Positions 28,076 to 36,198 of a DNA stretch of 47,656 nucleotides are shown here, piece by piece. The position numbers and the translations under genes are program-made. Origin of the DNA: an uncultured Porphyromonadaceae bacterium (lineage in GTDB: Bacteria; Bacteroidota; Bacteroidia; Bacteroidales; Muribaculaceae); assembly GCA_947177135.1 (NCBI GenBank), contig CAMWTI010000006.1:1-47656 (forward strand), given 5' to 3'. Numbering within the stretch: the first letter of the stretch is position 1; each line of letters begins with the position of its first letter. Under the pieces are notes generated by a model. The model was not told the DNA's origin. It ran no database searches and worked only from the letters and a program-made list of their open reading frames with translations.

Positions 28076-29485
28076 CTACTTCACAAATAACTTTCGCCCT
28101 CCTGAAACAACAATCGCATTACGGACTTTCGACGGATCGACACGACGCCCGGACACGTCATAACAATCATCCGGATCCATGCCCTCCGACAAACTCTCAC
28201 CGGAAACCGCATCGCCCATACCGGCCAGACCAACGATATGCACAAAATCGACATCAACAACCGATGACTGCACAAGGTCATGAACTGCAAGATAATAAGA
28301 TCCTGCTTCACACAACACAGCCGAATTATACATTACCACATCATCACCAGACTTTTTCATAAGCGTCTGGCCAGACGGGCCATACAATTCAAACATGGCC
28401 CCGCTGCTGAAAGTCAGGCCGATGGAATCGCCTGGATGGCCCTCGAAACGATACCAACGAATCTCATTGTCGGCTATGCCGCTGATCCGGGTAACGGAAT
28501 TGGACTCAAGATGATTAATATCTTCCACCACACGCGTCACCCGGCAGTCATCATATAGGCAATCAGAAGATACCATATTGCAGTCTCCGTCAAGGCCCAT
28601 GAAATGAAACTCATTACGGGCACAGACTGTCGCCACGCCATCGTCCAGATAAAAGCCATAACAGCGGCTTCTTATATCATATTCGTTCACATCGACAAGA
28701 TCGACAAGCGAAAATGGACTTGCGGCAGTCTCAAGCTCAACGATTCTGGCCGAATCCATGTCATCATTTACCCAATAACGATATTGCCTGATACCCTCCC
28801 CGCCAAGTGGAACTTTCAGAAACCAGGCAGTGGAAGCCGAAGTCATAAGCCCGGAAGGCGACACCATATATGCCGTCAGAGAATGCAGACCCGACGGAAG
28901 GGCACTCATATCCAGCTCCACGCTATAGGTTCCTGTATCTCCAAGCATAGCCTCCGGAACTGCAATACGCCTGCCATCGAGCATATAGCACGGACGCAGA
29001 TCCGCATACTGATCAGCAGTAGGCACCTTCAGAAAGAAACCCTCCCTATTGTCTATGAGTCCGTATTTATCGGAAACCATTATCGCAAGCCTGTGTATGC
29101 CATCGGCAAGATACCTCAGATCAAGATCAAACGAAATCAGATCGCCCGCATCAGAATGACAATGTTCATCGTCTGACACAACAGAATTATCTATCATGAC
29201 GCGCGACGTATACTTTTCCCCGGGCCTAAGTCGTCCGCATTTCATAAAACAACGAGACGACAGTGCCGAAGGAATGTCATCGGAATCAATGCGCACATAG
29301 AGAGTATGCAGACCGTCCGACAAGCCCGACACATCTATTTCGGTCCGGCCGCAACTGAGTGTCCCCACTTGCCCGGATTGGTCAAACCAATAGTGCGCGA
29401 CAACACCTTCACCGACATTGGCGCGCGCCGGCAAAGAAATCGCGATGCAACACATCAGTCCGGCCAAACAATGTCTTATATCCAT
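28076..29485 (-). CDS. Secreted protein with repeated Ig-like modules and T9SS-like C-terminus
   Basis: Likely start MDIRHCLAGLMCCIAISLPARA; repeated ...DVSGLSDGLHTLYVRID / DLRYLADGIHRLAIMVSD / DMSALPSGLHSLTAYMVS segments; C-terminus YDVSGRRVDPSKVRNAIVVSGGRKLFVK. Confidence 0.65.
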   Translation of the reverse strand: MDIRHCLAGLMCCIAISLPARANVGEGVVAHYWFDQSGQVGTLSCGRTEIDVSGLSDGLHTLYVRIDSDDIPSALSSRCFMKCGRLRPGEKYTSRVMIDNSVVSDDEHCHSDAGDLISFDLDLRYLADGIHRLAIMVSDKYGLIDNREGFFLKVPTADQYADLRPCYMLDGRRIAVPEAMLGDTGTYSVELDMSALPSGLHSLTAYMVSPSGLMTSASTAWFLKVPLGGEGIRQYRYWVNDDMDSARIVELETAASPFSLVDLVDVNEYDIRSRCYGFYLDDGVATVCARNEFHFMGLDGDCNMVSSDCLYDDCRVTRVVEDINHLESNSVTRISGIADNEIRWYRFEGHPGDSIGLTFSSGAMFELYGPSGQTLMKKSGDDVVMYNSAVLCEAGSYYLAVHDLVQSSVVDVDFVHIVGLAGMGDAVSGESLSEGMDPDDCYDVSGRRVDPSKVRNAIVVSGGRKLFVK

Positions 29486-29495
29486 GAAATACCGT

Positions 29496-30476
29496 TTAAT
29501 ATGTCTGTACTTCAATATCTACGGCCAATCTACCGTCTGACGTAGTTTTTGATGAAACATCAAACCGCGTTATGCGGGGATTGCTGGTTGTCGGATCAAA
29601 AGGCATCGAGCCGCCATGCATTCCCACCTGCGTCCCGTCAATGCCTATCCACTCAGCCGCCTTTTCATCTGTCAGTTCATAATAACGAGATCCTTCCTTA
29701 AGAAATTTAGTGCCGACAGGATACACCCTGTTGGTAGCCGAAGAGCAATCTTCAAACGGATCAAGATAATAGTCACCGACATACACACATCCGGCCGCAT
29801 CCCGCTCAAAATTGCCGAGCAACGGACCAAAAATCAGACAGTCTGACATATTGCAATAGCGAAACCGTCGCCCTTCACCTTCTTTCGAAAAATTGACAGT
29901 ACAATGATCCAGATTATATGTAGATCCCGCACTGCCTCCCAGAAAGACATCCCCAAAATAACAATTCTTGAATGAGATGATTGCATCCTCGAAATCAATA
30001 TTTCCCTTATTGAGCATGCAATGAAGGAAAGTGCAGTTTCTGAGAGTCGATGCCGATCGCACGCTAACCTCAGAAAAACCGCACTTTATCATCGTCAGTT
30101 CGAATATCGACTCAAGAGAGAGCACTCCATGAAAATATATACCCTCGATGATCATAGGAATATCGGCATTTTCTTCCGTCGGAAGCACTGTCAACAAAAG
30201 AGAACCGATTATCATCGTGCGGTTCGGACCATCTTCCATTCCCGCACCTCGAAGTGTCACCTTTTTCGTATTCAGATTAACTGAAGCGAATGATCCGGAG
30301 GAAAGCGTGATGACATCTCCGTCAACAGCCGCAGAATATGCCTCTTTGAGAGCGTTGGCATTGTAAAATGTGGAGATTTCGCCATCATGGCACAAGGTGG
30401 CCATCTGAGTCGATGACTGAGCTGTAACCGCCATGACAGAGACTGCGAAGAGAATTAGTAAAGCTAACCTTTTCAT
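29496..30476 (-). CDS. Secreted putative right-handed beta-helix protein
   Basis: Signal peptide MKRLALLILFAVSVMAVTAQ; ALKEAYSAAVDGDVITLSSGSFASVNLNTKKVTLRGAG pectin-lyase-like opening. Confidence 0.65.
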   Translation of the reverse strand: MKRLALLILFAVSVMAVTAQSSTQMATLCHDGEISTFYNANALKEAYSAAVDGDVITLSSGSFASVNLNTKKVTLRGAGMEDGPNRTMIIGSLLLTVLPTEENADIPMIIEGIYFHGVLSLESIFELTMIKCGFSEVSVRSASTLRNCTFLHCMLNKGNIDFEDAIISFKNCYFGDVFLGGSAGSTYNLDHCTVNFSKEGEGRRFRYCNMSDCLIFGPLLGNFERDAAGCVYVGDYYLDPFEDCSSATNRVYPVGTKFLKEGSRYYELTDEKAAEWIGIDGTQVGMHGGSMPFDPTTSNPRITRFDVSSKTTSDGRLAVDIEVQTY

Positions 30477-30530
30477 AATGATTTTTGGAGTGCCGCGGTC
30501 ATCCTCTCGTTGGCGTTTGATTGGTTTATA

Positions 30531-30864
30531 AAAGAAAAAGCGTAGGAATCTGTATCGGTTACCGTCCTACTACTGGAGGCTTCTCGCATTGCCTAATCGA
30601 AGTCGGACGGCAACGCAGAAGCCCACGCTTGTATATGCAATCAATGCGTCCGGCCATATTTCGCACGAAATACCATGCCGGATGCAAGATAATCACATAT
30701 CCACGGGCATCTACCGTTGCACAACCCTTGACTTCGATTTTGAAATTTTGCGAGAATTTCCAGTAGTCAAGAATGAGCGCGGATAAACGCTTTATTATGT
30801 ATTTTTACTACATCCCGCTCCGCTTAACCCCAGACCGGGGCTTCTGCGAGGCGGTCTGCAACCG
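30531..30864 (-). ncRNA. Candidate structured leader RNA or ncRNA (unknown family)
   Basis: Downstream of a minus-strand promoter; several long perfect complementary blocks, terminal hairpin with outer stem and U-rich tail (see findings). Confidence 0.5.
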
Positions 30865-30894
30865 CAAAATTACAAAAAAAGACAATTTAATCAA
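30865..30894 (-). promoter_or_regulatory. Promoter ~390 nt upstream of the 29496..30476 gene
   Basis: Minus strand TTG (30892-30894) N19 TAATTTTG (30865-30872). Confidence 0.65.
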
Positions 30895-30999
30895 AAACAA
30901 CCATAGAAAAAAAAAGCATTATTTGCCTGAGGTCGCGATCATAAGATCACTCGGCCAGACAACGCCACAACTGCCCGGACAGCCACGGACACAGACCGA

Positions 31000-31893
31000 C
31001 TATTTAAGTAGTCTGAACTCCCTTGGCGTGCTGCCGGTCTGCTTCTTAAAAAAACGGATAAAATGCTGAGGATACTGGAATCCCAATAATTCCGCAATCT
31101 GCTTCGCGCTCAACTTCGGATCAAGCAGCGAGCTTTTGGCATAATTTATCATTTTAAGCTGAATGTACTCCTTCGCGGTCTTGCCGGTTTCCGACTTAAC
31201 CAGATCGCCAAAATAATTAGGCGACAGACATGCTTTGTCAGCAAAGTATCTGACGGTCGGGATCCCGTCTGTCAACCCTTTACCGGAATCAAGATAATCA
31301 TCCAGCATGATTTCAAATCTGCTCATTATGCCGGTATTCAGCTCCTCTCGCGTTATAAACTGCCTTTCGTAGAACCTCATGCAGTAATTGAGCATCACCT
31401 CAATATTGGAAATAATCAGTGATTTTGAGAATTTGTCGATCGGATGCTGCAACTCCCTTTTAATCTTATCCATATAATCCTGCAATATCGCTTTTTCCTC
31501 TGACGACAGATGCAGAGCCTCATTCGAGGCATATGAGAAAAACGAATACTGCTTGATTTTCTGGCTCAATGGAGTACGATACAGAAAATCAGGATGAAAC
31601 AACAGCCCTGTAGCCACTGGAGCCGGACCGTCACCCAGACGCTGAATTTCAACAGTCTGCCCGGGAGCAAAACTCACAACGGTCTCATCGTCAAAATCAT
31701 AAGTCGTCTTACCGTATTTAATTTCGCATCCGGTAGTATTTTTCAGAAACAGAGCATAAAAACCAAAGTGCATACAATGTGTCGGCTGATGTACCGTATC
31801 ATCAAAATGCACTATACTTACCAGAGGGTGCCGTGTCTCAAAACCGAAATACCGATTATATCGCTCTATGGTATCTGCCTCATATATCTCCAT
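31000..31893 (-). CDS. AraC family transcriptional regulator
   Basis: C-terminal HTH: YFADKACLSPNYFGDLVKSETGKTAKEYIQLKMINYAKSSLLDPKLSAKQIAELLGFQYPQHFIRFFKKQTGSTPREFR. Confidence 0.92.
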   Translation of the reverse strand: MEIYEADTIERYNRYFGFETRHPLVSIVHFDDTVHQPTHCMHFGFYALFLKNTTGCEIKYGKTTYDFDDETVVSFAPGQTVEIQRLGDGPAPVATGLLFHPDFLYRTPLSQKIKQYSFFSYASNEALHLSSEEKAILQDYMDKIKRELQHPIDKFSKSLIISNIEVMLNYCMRFYERQFITREELNTGIMSRFEIMLDDYLDSGKGLTDGIPTVRYFADKACLSPNYFGDLVKSETGKTAKEYIQLKMINYAKSSLLDPKLSAKQIAELLGFQYPQHFIRFFKKQTGSTPREFRLLK

Positions 31894-31897
31894 ATTG

Positions 31898-31927
31898 CAA
31901 AGTTAACAAGAATCGGAGAAAACTCAA
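31898..31927 (-). promoter_or_regulatory. Promoter for the AraC gene, almost abutting ATG
   Basis: Minus strand TTG (31925-31927) N19 TAACTTTG (31898-31905); ATG at 31893. Confidence 0.6.
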
Positions 31928-32043
31928 TAGACAATACGTTATTCTTGTATGACTTTCCGTAATCGTGGTATTTCTATGCGTAAGATTGGTCACTTTTCCC
32001 AAAAAATACATTAGTAATTTTGCATCGGGAAAACAATACCGCC

Positions 32044-33159
32044 ATGACGGAAACCGAATTTCAGAATATGACTCATCCAACTCTAATTCTCTCATTGATG
32101 CTTGCCTCATTCACCATGACAAATGCATCCGCTAAAGAACCTTTTAATATGAACAGCAACGACAACACTATCAAAACCGAAAAGCTGACTCTGACAACAG
32201 AATGGGACAAAGTGTTCCCGAAAAGTGATAACGTAGAGCACCATAAGGTGACATTCCCCAACCGATACGGCATCACACTTGCCGCCGATGTCTACATTCC
32301 AAAAGGAGCGAACGGTCCGCTTCCGGCCATCGCCGTGTGCGGCCCGTTCGGAGCAGTAAAAGAACAGTGTTCCGGCCTATACGCACAGGAAATGGCTGAA
32401 CGAGGGTTCTTTACACTCGCTTTTGACCCATCATTCACAGGCGAAAGCGGCGGACTCCCGCGATATATGACCTCACCCGACATCAACACTGAAGATTTCA
32501 GTGCCGCAGTCGATTTTCTTGTCACCAATCCTGCGGTAAACCCTGAAGCCATAGGAATTATCGGCATCTGCGGCTGGGGAGGCATCGCGATCAGCGCGGC
32601 AGCCGCCGACCCGCGCATAAAAGCTACCGTCGCCTCGACAATGTATGATATGAGCCGCGTCGCCTCCAACGGTTACTTTGACAATGCGGACAGCGCTGAA
32701 TCCCGCAACCGGCTGCGCAGGGAACTTGCCGCCCAGCGTACCGAAGATTTCATCAACGGCAGCCCGAAACTTGGCGGAGGCGTGCCAGACGTGCTTCCCG
32801 ACGATGCGCCACAGTTCTTAAAGGATTATCACGCATACTACAAGACCGGACGGGGCTATCATCCACGCTCGCTCAACTCCAACGGCGGCCGCAATGCCAC
32901 CGACATCATCCCCTGGATAAACTTTCCATTGATGAATCGTGCGGGAGAAATCGAAAGTGCGGTAATGATTATACACGGCGAGAAAGCCCACTCGCTTTAT
33001 TTCGGCAGCGACGCCTACAAGCGGCTTTCGGTCACACCCGGAAAGGAAAACAACAAACTCCTCATGATCATTCCCGGAGCAAGCCATACCGACCTGTATG
33101 ACCGGAAGGAGATAATCCCTTTTGACGCCATGGAAATATTTTTCATAGAAAACAGATAA
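32044..33159 (+). CDS. Alpha/beta hydrolase (dienelactone hydrolase-like/DUF-type), secreted
   Basis: PLPAIAVCGPFGAVKEQ...GFFTLAFDPSFTGESGG...AIGIIGICGWGGIAISAAAADPRIKA (nucleophile elbow-like GICGWGG), VMIIHGEKAHS; upstream -7 box TAATTTTG (32015-32022) overlaps the ORF-track start so translation likely begins at 32044 or 32068. Confidence 0.82.
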   Translation: MTETEFQNMTHPTLILSLMLASFTMTNASAKEPFNMNSNDNTIKTEKLTLTTEWDKVFPKSDNVEHHKVTFPNRYGITLAADVYIPKGANGPLPAIAVCGPFGAVKEQCSGLYAQEMAERGFFTLAFDPSFTGESGGLPRYMTSPDINTEDFSAAVDFLVTNPAVNPEAIGIIGICGWGGIAISAAAADPRIKATVASTMYDMSRVASNGYFDNADSAESRNRLRRELAAQRTEDFINGSPKLGGGVPDVLPDDAPQFLKDYHAYYKTGRGYHPRSLNSNGGRNATDIIPWINFPLMNRAGEIESAVMIIHGEKAHSLYFGSDAYKRLSVTPGKENNKLLMIIPGASHTDLYDRKEIIPFDAMEIFFIENR

Positions 33160-33175
33160 AGCAATGACTGTCCAG

Positions 33176-33451
33176 TCAGAACGTATCGTCAAGCGGATTA
33201 CGGACCGGAACCTCCGCCGGCACAGACCGCGGCTTTGCTGAAACGCGCCTGCGGGGCGGCGCGGATGACACCGAATCGCCACGCACGGCGTCACCCGGCA
33301 GCGAATCGACAGCGACAGCCGGCTCAGCCGGCCATTCAGTATTTGAATCAGAATTGCGAAGCAACGCCATCACCACGGCGGCTACCATCATCACGGCGGC
33401 AAGCACAAGCAGGCCGGCGCGCTCAACCGATGTCAGACGTTGGATTGACAT
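33176..33451 (-). CDS. Small single-pass membrane protein
   Basis: Likely start MSIQRLTSVERAGLLVLAAVMMVAAVVMALLR; the ORF-track 5' extension runs into the tRNA. Confidence 0.55.
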   Translation of the reverse strand: MSIQRLTSVERAGLLVLAAVMMVAAVVMALLRNSDSNTEWPAEPAVAVDSLPGDAVRGDSVSSAPPRRRVSAKPRSVPAEVPVRNPLDDTF

Positions 33452-33466
33452 TGTTGTCCCTTGGGG

Positions 33467-33550
33467 TGCTCGAAGCGGGACTCGAACCCGCACGACCGCA
33501 ATGGTCAAGGGATTTTAAGTCCCTCGTGTCTACCATTTCACCATTCGAGC
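33467..33550 (-). tRNA. tRNA-Leu (anticodon TAA)
   Basis: Minus strand GCTCGAATGGTGAAATGGTAGACACGAGGGACTTAAAATCCC...GGTTCGAGTCCCGCTTCGAGCA; 7-bp acceptor GCTCGAA/TTCGAGC, T-loop GGTTCGAGTCC, variable arm; CCA not encoded. Confidence 0.95.
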
Positions 33551-33612
33551 CGATGTGTTGCCGCAAAATTACGCATTTTCCCTGAATTATGCAAATCTAA
33601 TCCTCTCGCCCG

Positions 33613-34146
33613 TCAGTTGGTGAGAAGGGCGTAACGGCCATCAGCGCCGAAAACTATATTGTATCGACGCAAAGCATAATTCTTGGATGCGGCGGGACCT
33701 GTAAGCCCCATGCCAGGACCTCGGCCGCCGACGGAAAAGACATCGAATGTGCTGCCGCACTTCGGACATCTGGCCTCCGACTCCCCACGGGCAATAGCGA
33801 CGCGCACCTGCGGATCCCGCTCGACAGGACACGCCAGATCAAACACCAGAAAGCCGCCATATACGTCGGCAGTGAGAAGCACTCCGCCATATCCGGCTCC
33901 GGAAACCGCATTCCACACATAGCCCGATGGTTCGCGCAACTGGGGTATGAACCGACGACTGTCCATGGCTGCGTGCACGCCATACAGGTTCCAGTCGCCG
34001 ATGGTGGTGAACGGAACATAGACGCGCGCGCCCGGCACCCGGTCATCATTAATCTCAGTGGTGCATGACGGAGCGAAAACAAGTGCGGCGGCCATTGCCA
34101 CGGCCGCCGCACGTATATTTCTGATCAGATCAGCCTTCATAGCCAT
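33613..34146 (-). CDS. Lipoprotein with Rieske-like fold signature lacking the canonical His ligands
   Basis: Lipobox VFAPSCTTE; FDLACPVE...ARCPKCGSTFDVFSVGGRGPGMGLTGPAASKNYALRRYNIV. Confidence 0.65.
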   Translation of the reverse strand: MAMKADLIRNIRAAAVAMAAALVFAPSCTTEINDDRVPGARVYVPFTTIGDWNLYGVHAAMDSRRFIPQLREPSGYVWNAVSGAGYGGVLLTADVYGGFLVFDLACPVERDPQVRVAIARGESEARCPKCGSTFDVFSVGGRGPGMGLTGPAASKNYALRRYNIVFGADGRYALLTN

Positions 34147-34561
34147 TGAGGCGGCCTATCATTTCCGAGAATTTGTCAGCGGCTTCTTTCATCTTGCCGC
34201 CAACCATGGGACGGAGCATCATCGGAATCTCCACGTCGATGCTGGAAGTAAGTTCGGTGCGGTCAGGCGCCAGCTCGCTCAGCTCCAGGATCAGATTGAG
34301 CGGCACGACTCCGGTGTCGGCGCTAAGAGTCACGCGCTCGGGTTCCACCCGCTCGGTGACGTTGAACACCACGCGGCCAAGTCCGGGAGCATTGATGGCA
34401 AACGAGTCGGCATCGATAAATTCCACGTCGCCCACCTGCGCCAGGGCTTCAGGGGGAAGAGCCTCAAGGCGCGACTGCAGGCCGCCCAGATTGCTCACCC
34501 GATTGTAAAGCTCGGTTCGGCCCACCGGCACTGCAACCGGCTTTCCGGTAAACTTCGACAT
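34130..34561 (-). CDS. SRPBCC/START-like domain protein
   Basis: Short ORF with polyketide cyclase-like pattern; overlaps the lipoprotein start; follows pyrE. Confidence 0.6.
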   Translation of the reverse strand: MSKFTGKPVAVPVGRTELYNRVSNLGGLQSRLEALPPEALAQVGDVEFIDADSFAINAPGLGRVVFNVTERVEPERVTLSADTGVVPLNLILELSELAPDRTELTSSIDVEIPMMLRPMVGGKMKEAADKFSEMIGRLNGYEG

Positions 34562-34566
34562 GTTCT

Positions 34567-35211
34567 TTATTTTTTAGCGGTCCAGATTGACGGATCCTTG
34601 CGCCACTCGCGAAGCGTCTCGAGATCTTCCTCGCGTATGTAGTTGGTGTTGAGCGCAGCATCGAGCATGGCGTTATAGTTGCTCAGCGTGACAAGCTCCA
34701 CGCCGGCATCCTTAAATGCCTTCTGTGCCACAGGGAAACCATAGGAGAACATTGCCACCATGCCGACCACCTCGCAGCCTGCGGCCCGGATTGCAGCCAC
34801 AGCTTTGAGCGACGATCCTCCGGTCGAGATCAGATCCTCCACGACCACGACTTTGCTGCCGGGACGAAGGTCGCCTTCGATGAGGTTCTCCAGACCGTGA
34901 TCCTTGGGAGTAGAGCGAACATAGGCGTAAGGAAGACCGAGAGTGTCGGCCACCAGAGCTCCTTGGGCAATGGCCCCTGTGGCCACACCGGCCACAGCAT
35001 TTGCTTCGGGGAAACGCTCAAGAATCTGGCGGCAGAGTTCCACCTTTATGAAGGAGCGCACTTCGGGATATGAAAGAGTGACGCGGTTGTCGGTATAGAT
35101 GGGCGAGTTCCAGCCCGACGCCCAGACGAACGGGTTGCCGGGCTGCAATTTTATAGCACTGATTTTCAGCAGCTTTTCTGCAAGAATTGTATCAAGCTGT
35201 TTCATTGTCAT
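34567..35211 (-). CDS. pyrE: Orotate phosphoribosyltransferase
   Basis: NPFVWASGWNSPIYTDNR; VVVVEDLISTGGSSLKAVAAIRAAG PRPP-binding loop. Confidence 0.95.
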   Translation of the reverse strand: MTMKQLDTILAEKLLKISAIKLQPGNPFVWASGWNSPIYTDNRVTLSYPEVRSFIKVELCRQILERFPEANAVAGVATGAIAQGALVADTLGLPYAYVRSTPKDHGLENLIEGDLRPGSKVVVVEDLISTGGSSLKAVAAIRAAGCEVVGMVAMFSYGFPVAQKAFKDAGVELVTLSNYNAMLDAALNTNYIREEDLETLREWRKDPSIWTAKK

Positions 35212-35237
35212 ACTAAATTTATAATGTTTTCAAGCCA

Positions 35238-35268
35238 CAAAGATACGAATTTCCACACGTCCACACAA
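35238..35268 (-). promoter_or_regulatory. pyrE promoter
   Basis: Minus strand TTG (35266-35268) N20 TATCTTTG (35238-35245). Confidence 0.7.
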
Positions 35269-36198
35269 TTATTTCGATATGTCGTACAACATTTTTAGAT
35301 TGCGACCGAGTCCGGCAAGACGGCACCGGTAGATAGGCGAACTGCGGAACATCCGCTTGAAAGCACCTGAAGAAAGAGCGGCGATATCGTCCGGTCTAAG
35401 GGCCGCGAACTCATCAGAAGGGTGGAATTCGGCAATTTTCGATGGAGCGGCATGGCGGTTGTGCGGGCATACGCGCTGACATTCGTCACAACCGAACAGG
35501 CGGCCGCACAGATCAGTTCCGGGCGGAAAATCGCCACGATGCTCGATGGTGAGATAGCTCAGGCAGCGGCGGGCGTCGAGCGCGGCGCCGCCTGAGTCCA
35601 GAGCGCCTGCCGGACATGCTGCCACGCAGCGGCCGCATCGCCCGCAGTCTCCTCCCTGAAGCGGCCGGGTGGTCTGTGCGACTCCGGTCCATAGAATCAC
35701 ACCGAGCACGAAATAGGAACCACGTCCAGGAATTATCAGCTGGTTGTTAAGCCCGATGAAGCCCAGACCGGCCCTGACAGCCCACCATCGCTCGCGGAGA
35801 GGCGCCGAGTCGACACACACGCGTGTCTGACCTCCATATTCTTCGCAAAGCCGCGACGCCATGACTTCAAGACGCTGCCTGAGCACATAATGATAGTCCA
35901 TGCCGCGGGCATAGAGTGCGACGGGAAGCGACACAGGCTCGTCAGTGTAGTAATTGAAAGCACAGACTATCACGGAGCGCGTGCCGGGAAACAATTCCCG
36001 CGGATCGTCACGCAGAGCGCAGTGACGCTCCATATAGTCCATTGCGGCATGACGGCCGGCAGAGAGCCACCGGCGATATTGCTCCACGGCCTCGTCGCCG
36101 ACAGGTCCGGCGGCGGCGATTCCGCATGCCGATGCGCCGGCATCGGCAGCCATGCGCCTCACGGCATCAGCGTCACATCTGTATTGGCAGGAGTTCAT
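35269..36198 (-). CDS. queG: Epoxyqueuosine reductase
   Basis: Two 4Fe-4S motifs CGRCGRCVAACPAGAL and CDECQRVCPHN; PGTRSVIVCAFNYY; WAVRAGLGFIGLNNQLI. Confidence 0.92.
   Translation of the reverse strand: MNSCQYRCDADAVRRMAADAGASACGIAAAGPVGDEAVEQYRRWLSAGRHAAMDYMERHCALRDDPRELFPGTRSVIVCAFNYYTDEPVSLPVALYARGMDYHYVLRQRLEVMASRLCEEYGGQTRVCVDSAPLRERWWAVRAGLGFIGLNNQLIIPGRGSYFVLGVILWTGVAQTTRPLQGGDCGRCGRCVAACPAGALDSGGAALDARRCLSYLTIEHRGDFPPGTDLCGRLFGCDECQRVCPHNRHAAPSKIAEFHPSDEFAALRPDDIAALSSGAFKRMFRSSPIYRCRLAGLGRNLKMLYDISK

Noticed and set aside
28604-29176. 190-aa plus-strand ORF
   Set aside because: Antisense to the repeat-containing surface protein; no domain
30521-30786. Small plus-strand ORFs (81 and 65 aa) in the intergenic region
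   Set aside because: Overlap the structured region on the opposite strand, no ribosome-binding context or domain; complementarity better explained by RNA structure or inverted repeats
30531-30872. tmRNA or RNase P RNA
   Set aside because: No tag-peptide ORF with ALAA end, no tRNA-like TTCGAATCC...CCA 3' end, and no GGAAAGTCCGGGC or ACAGAA core motifs
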